Below are positions 8,016 to 14,431 of a DNA stretch of 26,510 bases, piece after piece. Location: NCBI GenBank assembly GCA_002309635.1, contig DBXO01000049.1:42602-69111 (forward strand), written 5' to 3'. The notes under the pieces were generated by a model, which searched no databases, was not told where the DNA came from, and saw only the letters and a program-made list of their open reading frames with translations. Source of the stretch: Ruminococcus flavefaciens. GTDB lineage: Bacteria > Bacillota > Clostridia > Oscillospirales > Ruminococcaceae. Position 1 is the stretch's first letter. Each line of letters starts with the position of its first letter. Both the position numbers and the translations under genes were made by a program.

Positions 8016-9225
8016 TCTTGAGGTACTCGCTCCCGCAGGAGATGAAGAACGCTTCGGCGCAGCAATAGATTACGGTGCCGATGCGGTATATCTCGGACGC
8101 AAACAATTCGGTATGCGTTCATCACCTATGAATTTTGATTTCGGGCAGCTGTGCAGGGCTGTACAGACTGCTCACTCCCGCAATATAAAGGTATATCTCA
8201 CCTGTAACACTCTCCCGAGAAACAATGAGATCCCCCATTTTGAGCAGTTCGTAAAGGAAGCTGTTGAAGCAAAGGTAGACGCACTCATAGTTGCCGACAT
8301 AGGACTTCTCATGCTGATAAAAAGGTATGCTCCCGATATGGAGATACATATTTCCACTCAGACGGGCATAGTAAACTATGTTACCGCACAGGAGCTCTAC
8401 AATATGGGAGCCAAGAGAGTTGTACTCGCAAGAGAGCTCTCACTCGATGAGATAGCGGAAATACGCGCAAAGACAAGCAAAGAGCTTGATATAGAGACCT
8501 TTGTTCACGGAGCTATGTGCGTTTCATTCTCTGGAAGATGTCTCCTTTCGCAGTACCTTGTGCACAGGGACGCCAACCGCGGAGAGTGCGCACAGCCATG
8601 CAGATGGGGGTATCATCTTATGGAGGAAAAGCGCCCCAACGAGTTCTTCCCTGTCTATGAGGATGAAAAAGGTACATATATCCTCAATTCAAAGGATATG
8701 TGCATGATAGAGCATATAGACAAGCTCGCCAAAGCAGGTGTTACAAGCCTGAAAATAGAGGGCAGAGCAAAATCTGCCTATTATGTGGCTGTTGTGACAA
8801 ACGCTTACAGAATGGCTGTGGATCATTATTACAAGGATCCTGACAACTACGTTCTTCCCGACTGGATAAGAGACGAGGTCTACAAGGTAAGCCACCGGAA
8901 ATACTGCAACGGCTTTTTCTTCGGAGTTCCCGAGGAATCGCAGTACTACGAAAACAGCGGATATATACGCAACTTTGACGTTGTAGCCGTGGTTGAGAGC
9001 TGTGAAAACGGCACGGTTTACTGCACTCAGCGAAACCGCTTCTTTGCGGGAGACAAGGTGGAGATACTTGCACCTTCCCAAAAACCAGCAGAGCTGGTGC
9101 TGGATAAGCTTTACGACGAGAACGGCGAAGAGATCGAGACTGCCAATCACGCAATGATGAAGTTTTCGTTCAAATCGGATATGGTCTTCCCGAAAGGCAC
9201 CGTTATACGAAAAGAAACAACATAA
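8002..9225 (+). CDS. U32 family peptidase / TrhP-like tRNA hydroxylation protein
   Basis: A 407-aa member of the U32 family. Most relatives once called collagenases are now linked to RNA hydroxylation (TrhP/YegQ/YrrO type, prephenate-dependent tRNA U34 hydroxylation; RlhA for 23S rRNA). The N-terminus LEVLAPAGDEERF is the family start, and FVHGAMCVSFSGRC (167-180) is the U32 signature. The four cysteines Cys173, 180, 196 and 200 match the conserved set thought to bind an Fe-S cluster. The ATG at 8002 lies inside the end of mltG (14-bp overlap) and has a strong AGGAGGA site (7990-7996). Length fits TrhP2/YrrO-type proteins, but RNA target and chemistry cannot be told from sequence alone. It is the last gene of the operon. 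Confidence 0.88.
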   Translation: MRLNDLEVLAPAGDEERFGAAIDYGADAVYLGRKQFGMRSSPMNFDFGQLCRAVQTAHSRNIKVYLTCNTLPRNNEIPHFEQFVKEAVEAKVDALIVADIGLLMLIKRYAPDMEIHISTQTGIVNYVTAQELYNMGAKRVVLARELSLDEIAEIRAKTSKELDIETFVHGAMCVSFSGRCLLSQYLVHRDANRGECAQPCRWGYHLMEEKRPNEFFPVYEDEKGTYILNSKDMCMIEHIDKLAKAGVTSLKIEGRAKSAYYVAVVTNAYRMAVDHYYKDPDNYVLPDWIRDEVYKVSHRKYCNGFFFGVPEESQYYENSGYIRNFDVVAVVESCENGTVYCTQRNRFFAGDKVEILAPSQKPAELVLDKLYDENGEEIETANHAMMKFSFKSDMVFPKGTVIRKETT

Positions 9226-9229
9226 AATT

Positions 9230-9260
9230 AAGGCTGATACTTGTCGTATCAGCCTTTTCT
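9230..9260. terminator. Terminator of the thyX operon, facing the ExbBD-like operon
   Basis: AAGGCTGATAC (9230-9240) pairs perfectly with GTATCAGCCTT (9246-9256) around a 5-nt loop, followed by TTCTTATT. It lies between converging genes and probably works for both, though the U tract is better on the plus strand. Confidence 0.88.
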
Positions 9261-9273
9261 TATTGTTTACGCT

Positions 9274-9684
9274 TTATTTTGCTATCTTTTCGTAGTTCTT
9301 ATAGCCAAGCTCGTCAAGCTTGTCCGTAAGGTCGTCCATTGTATTCTTTGCAGCTGTATCATCATATGTAATGCTTATTTTTGTTTCCTTATCAAGCTTT
9401 GCTATTTCAGCTGCAAGCTTTTCAAGGCTCACCTTTTCGTTGCCAAAGAGATAATCGCGGCCCGAAACTGTAACAGATGCCGTCTTTTCTTCTGTTTTCT
9501 CCTCAGTTGTGGGTTCTGTGGTAGCCTCGGTCTTCTTTTCGGTAGTTTCAGAAACGGACGTATCGTCTTTTTTCTTGTTCTCCCCCGAATCCTTGCCGAA
9601 TCCGCCGAACCCCTTGAAGTAGATCAGAGCAAAAATAAGAGCAGCAATAATAAGGATAAGAAGTATGCCAAAAACCTTTTTCAT
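9274..9684 (-). CDS. Small membrane-anchored protein with ExbD-like C-terminal region
   Basis: The 136-aa product has one N-terminal membrane helix (about 4-23), then a low-complexity Lys/Glu/Thr spacer (about 30-68) and a compact C-terminal part (about 69-136). That part runs: beta strand (SVTVSGRDYLFGNEKVS), helix (LEKLAAEIAKLD), strand (KISITYDD), then helix (MDDLTDKLDELGY). This order and spacing resemble the extracytoplasmic domain of ExbD/TolR, including the aliphatic-x-aliphatic-x-Asp strand. The call is structural inference, not a clear motif match. The gene is the last of a three-gene operon: its Shine-Dalgarno site TGAGGT overlaps the stop of the ExbD-like gene. It may add a second ExbD-like periplasm-side domain to the channel complex. 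Confidence 0.65.
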   Translation of the reverse strand: MKKVFGILLILIIAALIFALIYFKGFGGFGKDSGENKKKDDTSVSETTEKKTEATTEPTTEEKTEEKTASVTVSGRDYLFGNEKVSLEKLAAEIAKLDKETKISITYDDTAAKNTMDDLTDKLDELGYKNYEKIAK

Positions 9685-9694
9685 TTTAATTACC

Positions 9695-10291
9695 TCACTT
9701 TGATATATTTATTGTTGTAAAATAAAGTCCTTTGTATTCGCGCTGGATATCAGTTATAGCACTTTCTATCAGCGGAACGACAGATTCCGTGCCGTATGCA
9801 TAGCCGTCATATGTAAGAGTGCTGATTATAACGTCGTCATTTTTATAGCCGGAAGACTTAAGGCACGATTTTATCTTCTCCCTGAGATCACGTGCTTCAT
9901 CAGAGCCTATCTCGCCTATCTTTTTAGTGCCCGAAAGAACGCTCAGCGTCCATACATCGCTTTTTTCGACGCCCTGAAGGTTGAAATACACACCCTCGCC
10001 GTTATTATATGCATTCAGAGCCATTTGGTTATTTGCAGCATTAGCGTCTGCCGCAAGTATCCTGTCCCACTCCTCGGCAGCTTTTTCGCGCCATTCCTGC
10101 TGTTCCTTTTCGTTTTCAAGCTGTTTTTTCTCTGTTTCTTCAATGAGTTCGTTGTATGAAGCCTCCGCGGCAGTTGCCTTTTCAGTGGCAGTCTCTACGT
10201 CAGCGGAGCTGTAAAGTATAAAGAAAAACAGTATTATCATCGTTACATCAAGAAGCGATGTGAAATCAAGAATAATCTCCCGAACCTTCAT
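9695..10291 (-). CDS. ExbD/TolR-like channel partner
   Basis: A 198-aa protein with a short cytoplasmic start, a single membrane helix (about 10-29) and a long outside part. The sequence DFTSLLDVTMIILFFFILYS mirrors the ExbD/TolR segment; Asp15 is in the place of the essential proton-carrying Asp. Next comes a Glu/Lys-rich coiled coil (about 35-80) not found in classical ExbD, then a folded C-terminal domain ending in GLYFTTINIS. It is encoded directly after the ExbB-like channel (9-bp gap, GGTGG before ATG). Together they should form a proton-driven motor. The genome appears Gram-positive, so the usual TonB/Tol outer-membrane role cannot apply, and the force-receiving partner is unknown. Confidence 0.75.
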   Translation of the reverse strand: MKVREIILDFTSLLDVTMIILFFFILYSSADVETATEKATAAEASYNELIEETEKKQLENEKEQQEWREKAAEEWDRILAADANAANNQMALNAYNNGEGVYFNLQGVEKSDVWTLSVLSGTKKIGEIGSDEARDLREKIKSCLKSSGYKNDDVIISTLTYDGYAYGTESVVPLIESAITDIQREYKGLYFTTINISK

Positions 10292-10300
10292 AGCACCACC

Positions 10301-10813
10301 CTATTGTCTCGACTGTTTCTGGGACTCGTCTATCCCGCTTTTTCTCAGCTTCTTTATCAGCGCAAGATGCCGCTGGATAAGATCCTCCACATCGGCGAAA
10401 AACTTTGCGTTGACTATCTTGAATGCTACAGCAAAGATCAGCCCCCACGCAGTAGAGGTCAGAGCAGAGAAAAAATTGTTTTTCGCGCTGCTTATAGCCT
10501 CCGCGCTGGACATATCAAGTCCGAGAAGTGCAAGAACGGTACCAAGCATTCCAAGCAGAGGAAATATGGAAATGAGTGTTATGAAAAGAGTATACTGAGT
10601 ATTTATCTTTCGGTAGCTGTCAAATATCCTGTCCACTCTGTCAACATTGTACAGATCGTCGCTTGAAGCTTCCCAGTCATATATCTCATTATCCACTGAC
10701 TGTCTGTTCTGATGAAGATTGACAGCTATCATTATCGTAATGACAGCAAAGGCAAAAATAATAAGATTATAGTAAGGAGAAATCACATGACCAAATTTCG
10801 ACCAAAAGCCCAT
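10301..10813 (-). CDS. MotA/TolQ/ExbB-like proton channel protein
   Basis: A 170-aa membrane protein. The start is placed at the ATG at 10813 because GAGGTG lies 5 nt upstream; an in-frame ATG 30 bp earlier would put that site inside the gene. It has three hydrophobic segments (about 15-33, 78-103 and 117-138). The last two carry the ExbB/TolQ/MotA hallmark: LLGMLGTVLALLGL, then FFSALTSTAWGLIFAVAFKI. A basic, helical cytoplasmic C-terminus follows. It is shorter than E. coli ExbB (244 aa) because the large cytoplasmic loop is reduced. It heads the operon with the ExbD-like and small ExbD-like genes, under its own promoter. Confidence 0.83.
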   Translation of the reverse strand: MGFWSKFGHVISPYYNLIIFAFAVITIMIAVNLHQNRQSVDNEIYDWEASSDDLYNVDRVDRIFDSYRKINTQYTLFITLISIFPLLGMLGTVLALLGLDMSSAEAISSAKNNFFSALTSTAWGLIFAVAFKIVNAKFFADVEDLIQRHLALIKKLRKSGIDESQKQSRQ

Positions 10814-10831
10814 ATTATCACCTCTTACCCT

Positions 10832-10860
10832 ATTATACAGCATAAACCGACAAATTGCAA
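10832..10860 (-). promoter_or_regulatory. Promoter of the ExbB/ExbD-like operon
   Basis: Minus strand: TTGCAA (-35, 10855-10860), 17-bp spacer, TATAAT (-10, 10832-10837), 18 bp before the start codon. The leader is therefore very short. Confidence 0.65.
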
Positions 10861-10880
10861 GATATTTTACGAATAACTAT

Positions 10881-10904
10881 AAAAAAACTCCGCCAAAAGC
10901 GGAG
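10881..10904 (-). terminator. Terminator of the flippase-like gene
   Basis: Read on the minus strand, CTCCGC (from 10904-10899) pairs with GCGGAG (10893-10888) across a 5-nt loop and is followed by T7 (10887-10881). It separates the flippase-like gene from the ExbB-like operon downstream on the same strand. Confidence 0.85.
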
Positions 10905-10914
10905 CAAGATCATC

Positions 10915-11934
10915 TTATTCGTTTTGTTTCTTTTCTTTTTTAATATTGATAATGTGTACCGTAAGTGTAACAACGGCACCGAGTATAAGTATAAGATAGT
11001 ACGTAAGTCCTCTGCTTATAAGAAGCGCAGGCTTTACAAGCTCGGTACCGAATATCTCCGTAAACGCCAGCAGGAAGCAGCCCTCCGAGATACCGGCAGC
11101 TCCCGGCAGGGGCAGCATTTCCACTGCAACTCCTATCATTATCTGTATCGTAAGGATATCTATAAACCTTGTGCTGTTCAGTCCGTAAGCCCTGTAAACT
11201 ATCCATGTTATGCTGAAAAGGAATATCCTCTGCACCGCCGTTATAAGAAATACATTGAACACCACAGAAAGATTGCGCTTGATGTAATCAGCGCCCATTG
11301 CGTAGGTATCGCATATTCTTATGAGCTTTTCCGTGTATTTTTCCTTGTTCTTCTTTTTCATTATGCGCATTTTAGTAAGAAGATAAACCGCTTTGATACC
11401 CAATGCTCTCGCCCATATAGGCTTGATAAAGATAAGAAGAAGCGCGGCAATAAACGACAGATTCATACCAAATCCCAGTACTATCAGCCACTTCATATCT
11501 CCCGCATGCAGTCTGATCACATCGAAATTGAATATAAGAAATCCGAGAGCCATGATCACAAGCACGGATTTATACGCTATTGTTATAAGCAGCATTATAA
11601 GCGTAGAGTACCCTATCTTTATCTTGTCTTTTTTCATATGATACATCTGCATAGGCTGACCGCCTGTAGACGAGGGCGTGATGTAGCTGAAAATGAACCC
11701 CACAAAAGAATACTTAAGACATTTGAGGAAGCTCGTTTTCTGATCAAGGACCCTCAGCATATAATGTATTATTGAAGCTTCACCTGCTACAAAAAGCACA
11801 GCTGCACAGGCTCCGGAAAGTATCCACAGAGGATCTGCGCCTTTTAAGTCGCGGATTATCTCGTGAAATTCCTGCTCCTTGAATATCAGATGAAGCGTAA
11901 AAAACGTTATTACAAGAATAAGACCGATATTCAA
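10915..11934 (-). CDS. LPG-synthase TM-region / flippase-like membrane protein
   Basis: A polytopic membrane protein of the lysylphosphatidylglycerol-synthase transmembrane (UPF0104, AglD/MprF-N-like) family, thought to move lipids or lipid-linked molecules across the membrane. About seven or eight hydrophobic segments are visible. TPSSTGGQPMQ (near residue 100) and LPLPGAAGISEG (about 278-289) are the family's paired GG/PG motifs. Coordinates begin at the first conventional start (TTG 11934), but this has no Shine-Dalgarno site. The frame stays open upstream through an isoleucine/lysine-rich segment (IIKKILKYA) typical of the family's N-terminus, up to GGGGGTG at 11964-11970. The real start is therefore probably an ATA (11958) or ATT (11961) codon. 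The soluble lysyltransferase half of MprF is absent from this protein. Confidence 0.85.
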   Translation of the reverse strand: MNIGLILVITFFTLHLIFKEQEFHEIIRDLKGADPLWILSGACAAVLFVAGEASIIHYMLRVLDQKTSFLKCLKYSFVGFIFSYITPSSTGGQPMQMYHMKKDKIKIGYSTLIMLLITIAYKSVLVIMALGFLIFNFDVIRLHAGDMKWLIVLGFGMNLSFIAALLLIFIKPIWARALGIKAVYLLTKMRIMKKKNKEKYTEKLIRICDTYAMGADYIKRNLSVVFNVFLITAVQRIFLFSITWIVYRAYGLNSTRFIDILTIQIMIGVAVEMLPLPGAAGISEGCFLLAFTEIFGTELVKPALLISRGLTYYLILILGAVVTLTVHIINIKKEKKQNE

Positions 11935-12006
11935 CGCGTATTTAAGTATTTTTTTTATAATGTCACCCCCGCGTTAAAAGGCAAATATGTATAATTAGCA
12001 ACTTTA

Positions 12007-12035
12007 ATTATATCATAACGCCGATATAATGTCAA
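12007..12035 (-). promoter_or_regulatory. Consensus promoter for the flippase-like gene
   Basis: Minus strand: TTGACA (12030-12035), 17-bp spacer, TATAAT (12007-12012), a perfect sigma-A consensus. Its -35 is 12 bp from the end of the AraC-type regulator gene. I see no convincing terminator for that gene in between. Confidence 0.9.
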
Positions 12036-12047
12036 TAACAACAATAC

Positions 12048-14258
12048 CTACAAAGCTGTATTATTGCTTTTTTTCAGTTTCATACGCTTGTATTCAAGGG
12101 CTGTCATGCCCGTTTTGTTCTTGAACAGCTTCATAAAATATGATTGCTCGGAATAGCCGCATTTTTCGGCTATCTCGCACACGTTCAGGTTAGTGCTGAC
12201 GAGAAGTCTCTCCGCAAGGGCTATCCTTGCCGAGATAACGTCGGAATTGAAGCTGACATCAACGAATTTCCTGTAGATATGCTGAAAATAGGATTGACTG
12301 AGCCTCAATCTCTTCGCCTCGGCCGCAGCGCTCCAGTTGAGCTGAGGCTCCTCATAAATGGTATCGTGTAGCTCACGTATCACCGAGAGGTAAACATTTC
12401 CGGCTATCCTCTGAGGATCCCGGCTCTCTTCAAGCTTATCCTCTAAGACGGATATAAGCTCCTCACACGACCTCATTCCGCTCGTTACAGCCGAAAAATG
12501 TGATATCATTGAGGAAAGCACGATATCCTGCTGCTTTTCAATCATTTTCAGGTTGGATTTAAGCGTATTCACAAAAAGCTGCTCGGGGAATTCCGAACCG
12601 TCACACTCCCCTGTGATGAGGAATTCGTCCCTGCTTATCCTTGCCGCAAGTTCTCCCCTGACGCATGAAAGGTTTACAGCCTGTGCAAAGAGGACATACA
12701 GTCTTTTCACATATTCCTCTCCGAGGCTGCGTCTTTTCTGCTCTATCCCGTCAATAGTGTAGAGCACGCCGTAATAATCGCTTTCCCCGCTCAGCTTTTC
12801 AAGTCTGCTCGTTATGCCCTTTCTGCTGAACAGTCCCGTAAGGATATCGCGCTCTGACAGCATCTGGATCTTGTCATTAAGGTGCTTTTCATAGGCAAGC
12901 ATCCTCACGCGCTCTATGCTGTCGGCGGCTATCTGACAGAACTCGCCGTAGAACTGCTCAAAAACTATCTCCCTGCTGCTGTATCTTCTTACGCAGTAGC
13001 CGAAGCTGTTGTCAAGATAGTGGAGCGGAGTGCAGAAATAGGTCCGCGGCTCCGAAAGGATATCTTCCTTGGGTATAATAGTTTCAAGCCTGAAATCCTT
13101 CGGAGTAAGATCGCCTTTATAGTCCACATGAGTAACAACGCACCTCATTTTTCCGGTATAACCGATCTTTCGGCCGGAAGCTTCGGAATCACTGTCAAAA
13201 AGCATATCGTCGCAAAGACATATGAAGAAGTCGCCGCAAGGGTCCAGTAGGTACATATTTCTGAGAATTGCCTGCGAAAACCCGTTCATATCCTTAACAT
13301 TGCTCATTATTGATGAATAGTTGCTGTGCATGAAGATATTTGCTCGCATGGTCTTGTCAAGCATACTCTGGCTTATATCCGCATTCTGCTCAGTCCTCTC
13401 CCTGCAGCCGCAGCTTGCTCCTATCCTGAGATATGGCGCGGTCTTCACTGCATGAACGGACTTTTCACCGCTTATTAGCTCATGGAGCCTGCAAACTGCT
13501 CTTACTGCGTTTTCAAGGTAAGCACCGCTGAATGAGGTAAGTGACGGCTGATAATAGTTTACATCGGGATTTCCGTCATAGCCGCCCACAGCTATATCCT
13601 CCGGTATACGAATCCCCTTTTTAAGCAGAGAAAGGCAGAGCTGCAAAGCCATATAATCGCTTCCGCAGACTACTGCCTGCGGCTTTTCAAGCTCGCCCGA
13701 GGCTATCCTTTCCGCAAATTCCACAGCCTTTCCTATCCAGAAATCTCCGTAGAATATGTAATTACGCTCAACAGGCAGACCGTACTTTGCAAATGCGTCC
13801 ATATAGCCTCCTATCCTCTCCTCAGAGTGTACCTCGTCCTTCGGTCCGCTGAGGCAGTATATCCTCGTAAATCCATGATCGGCGATAAAATGCTCTGTAA
13901 GTCTCGCGAAGCCCTCCCTGTCATGCTGGAGGCAGCTCTCAAAGCATTTGCTTTGATAATCGAGAGCTACAACGGGAATATTTTTCTCATCAAGCATTTT
14001 TTCAAGCCTTTCAGAGAGTGAACGGCTGTAAAATGAACCGAGATCGACTATAGCGCCGTCAAAGGACAGCTGAAAAATGAGAGAATAAATATTTTCGTCG
14101 CCTTTCATATAGTCCCCGCCGTCATCATAGTTGACAAAATGAGTCAGAACTATGAGATCATAACCCAGCAGCGCCGACTGCTCGGATATGATCCTTATCA
14201 TGCTGGTCTGATAAAGAGTATCTGTATTTGCGGTTATAAGAGCGAGCCTTTTTCTCAT
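12048..14258 (-). CDS. Sugar-sensor / degenerate GGDEF / AraC-family fusion regulator
   Basis: A 736-aa cytoplasmic regulator in three parts. Residues 1-285 form a LacI/periplasmic-binding-like ligand domain without the LacI N-terminal helix-turn-helix (CGSDYMALQL, GIRIPEDIAVGGYDG). It ends in a Cys pair, ASCGC. A middle region (about 300-465) leads into a GGDEF-like domain (about 468-612) that starts LSERDILTGLFSRKG, but its signature reads SRDEF (542-546) instead of GGDEF, so cyclase activity is unlikely. The C-terminus (about 640-730) is a typical AraC double helix-turn-helix (NVCEIAEKCGYSEQSYFMKLFKN). GGAGGTG lies 6 nt before ATG. The gene diverges from the GH5 cellulase gene with 173 bp between them, so it is a good candidate regulator of that enzyme and itself. 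Domains 1-2 match the diguanylate cyclase at 18206-20095. Confidence 0.88.
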   Translation of the reverse strand: MRKRLALITANTDTLYQTSMIRIISEQSALLGYDLIVLTHFVNYDDGGDYMKGDENIYSLIFQLSFDGAIVDLGSFYSRSLSERLEKMLDEKNIPVVALDYQSKCFESCLQHDREGFARLTEHFIADHGFTRIYCLSGPKDEVHSEERIGGYMDAFAKYGLPVERNYIFYGDFWIGKAVEFAERIASGELEKPQAVVCGSDYMALQLCLSLLKKGIRIPEDIAVGGYDGNPDVNYYQPSLTSFSGAYLENAVRAVCRLHELISGEKSVHAVKTAPYLRIGASCGCRERTEQNADISQSMLDKTMRANIFMHSNYSSIMSNVKDMNGFSQAILRNMYLLDPCGDFFICLCDDMLFDSDSEASGRKIGYTGKMRCVVTHVDYKGDLTPKDFRLETIIPKEDILSEPRTYFCTPLHYLDNSFGYCVRRYSSREIVFEQFYGEFCQIAADSIERVRMLAYEKHLNDKIQMLSERDILTGLFSRKGITSRLEKLSGESDYYGVLYTIDGIEQKRRSLGEEYVKRLYVLFAQAVNLSCVRGELAARISRDEFLITGECDGSEFPEQLFVNTLKSNLKMIEKQQDIVLSSMISHFSAVTSGMRSCEELISVLEDKLEESRDPQRIAGNVYLSVIRELHDTIYEEPQLNWSAAAEAKRLRLSQSYFQHIYRKFVDVSFNSDVISARIALAERLLVSTNLNVCEIAEKCGYSEQSYFMKLFKNKTGMTALEYKRMKLKKSNNTAL

Positions 14259-14287
14259 ACTGCACCTCCGTAAGCTTTCTTACCTAC

Positions 14288-14316
14288 ATTATACTATATA
14301 TTCACCTGCAAATCAA
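14288..14316 (-). promoter_or_regulatory. Promoter of the sugar-sensor/AraC regulator
   Basis: Minus strand: TTGATT (14311-14316), 17-bp spacer, TATAAT (14288-14293), about 30 bp before the start codon. Confidence 0.7.
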
Positions 14317-14359
14317 CACAAAAAAGCTGAAAAATACATTTTTTTGATTGGATTCAGCA

Positions 14360-14388
14360 TTGAAATTTACACCTCTTTCATTTATAAT
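14360..14388 (+). promoter_or_regulatory. Promoter of the GH5 cellulase gene
   Basis: TTGAAA (14360-14365), 17-bp spacer, TATAAT (14383-14388), 43 bp before the ATG. The -35 regions of this promoter and the divergent regulator promoter are 43 bp apart. That short gap contains a split GCTGAA...TTCAGC inverted repeat that could be an operator (weak). Confidence 0.75.
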
Positions 14389-14431
14389 TAGTGTAGAATA
14401 AAAACTATTAATACCGAAAGGATGAAGTATA

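Noticed and set aside
9274..10813. Zorya anti-phage system
   Set aside because: ZorA/ZorB-like membrane pair is conceivable, but no ZorC, ZorD or ZorE gene is adjacent, and the third gene is a small membrane protein.
10855..11775. 306-codon plus-strand frame opposite the flippase-like gene
   Set aside because: Tyr/Lys/His-rich antisense composition; the minus strand encodes a clear membrane protein family with conserved motifs.
12001..12060. Terminator for the AraC-fusion gene
   Set aside because: Only a 5-bp AATAC/GTATT repeat is present, without a GC-rich stem or U tract.
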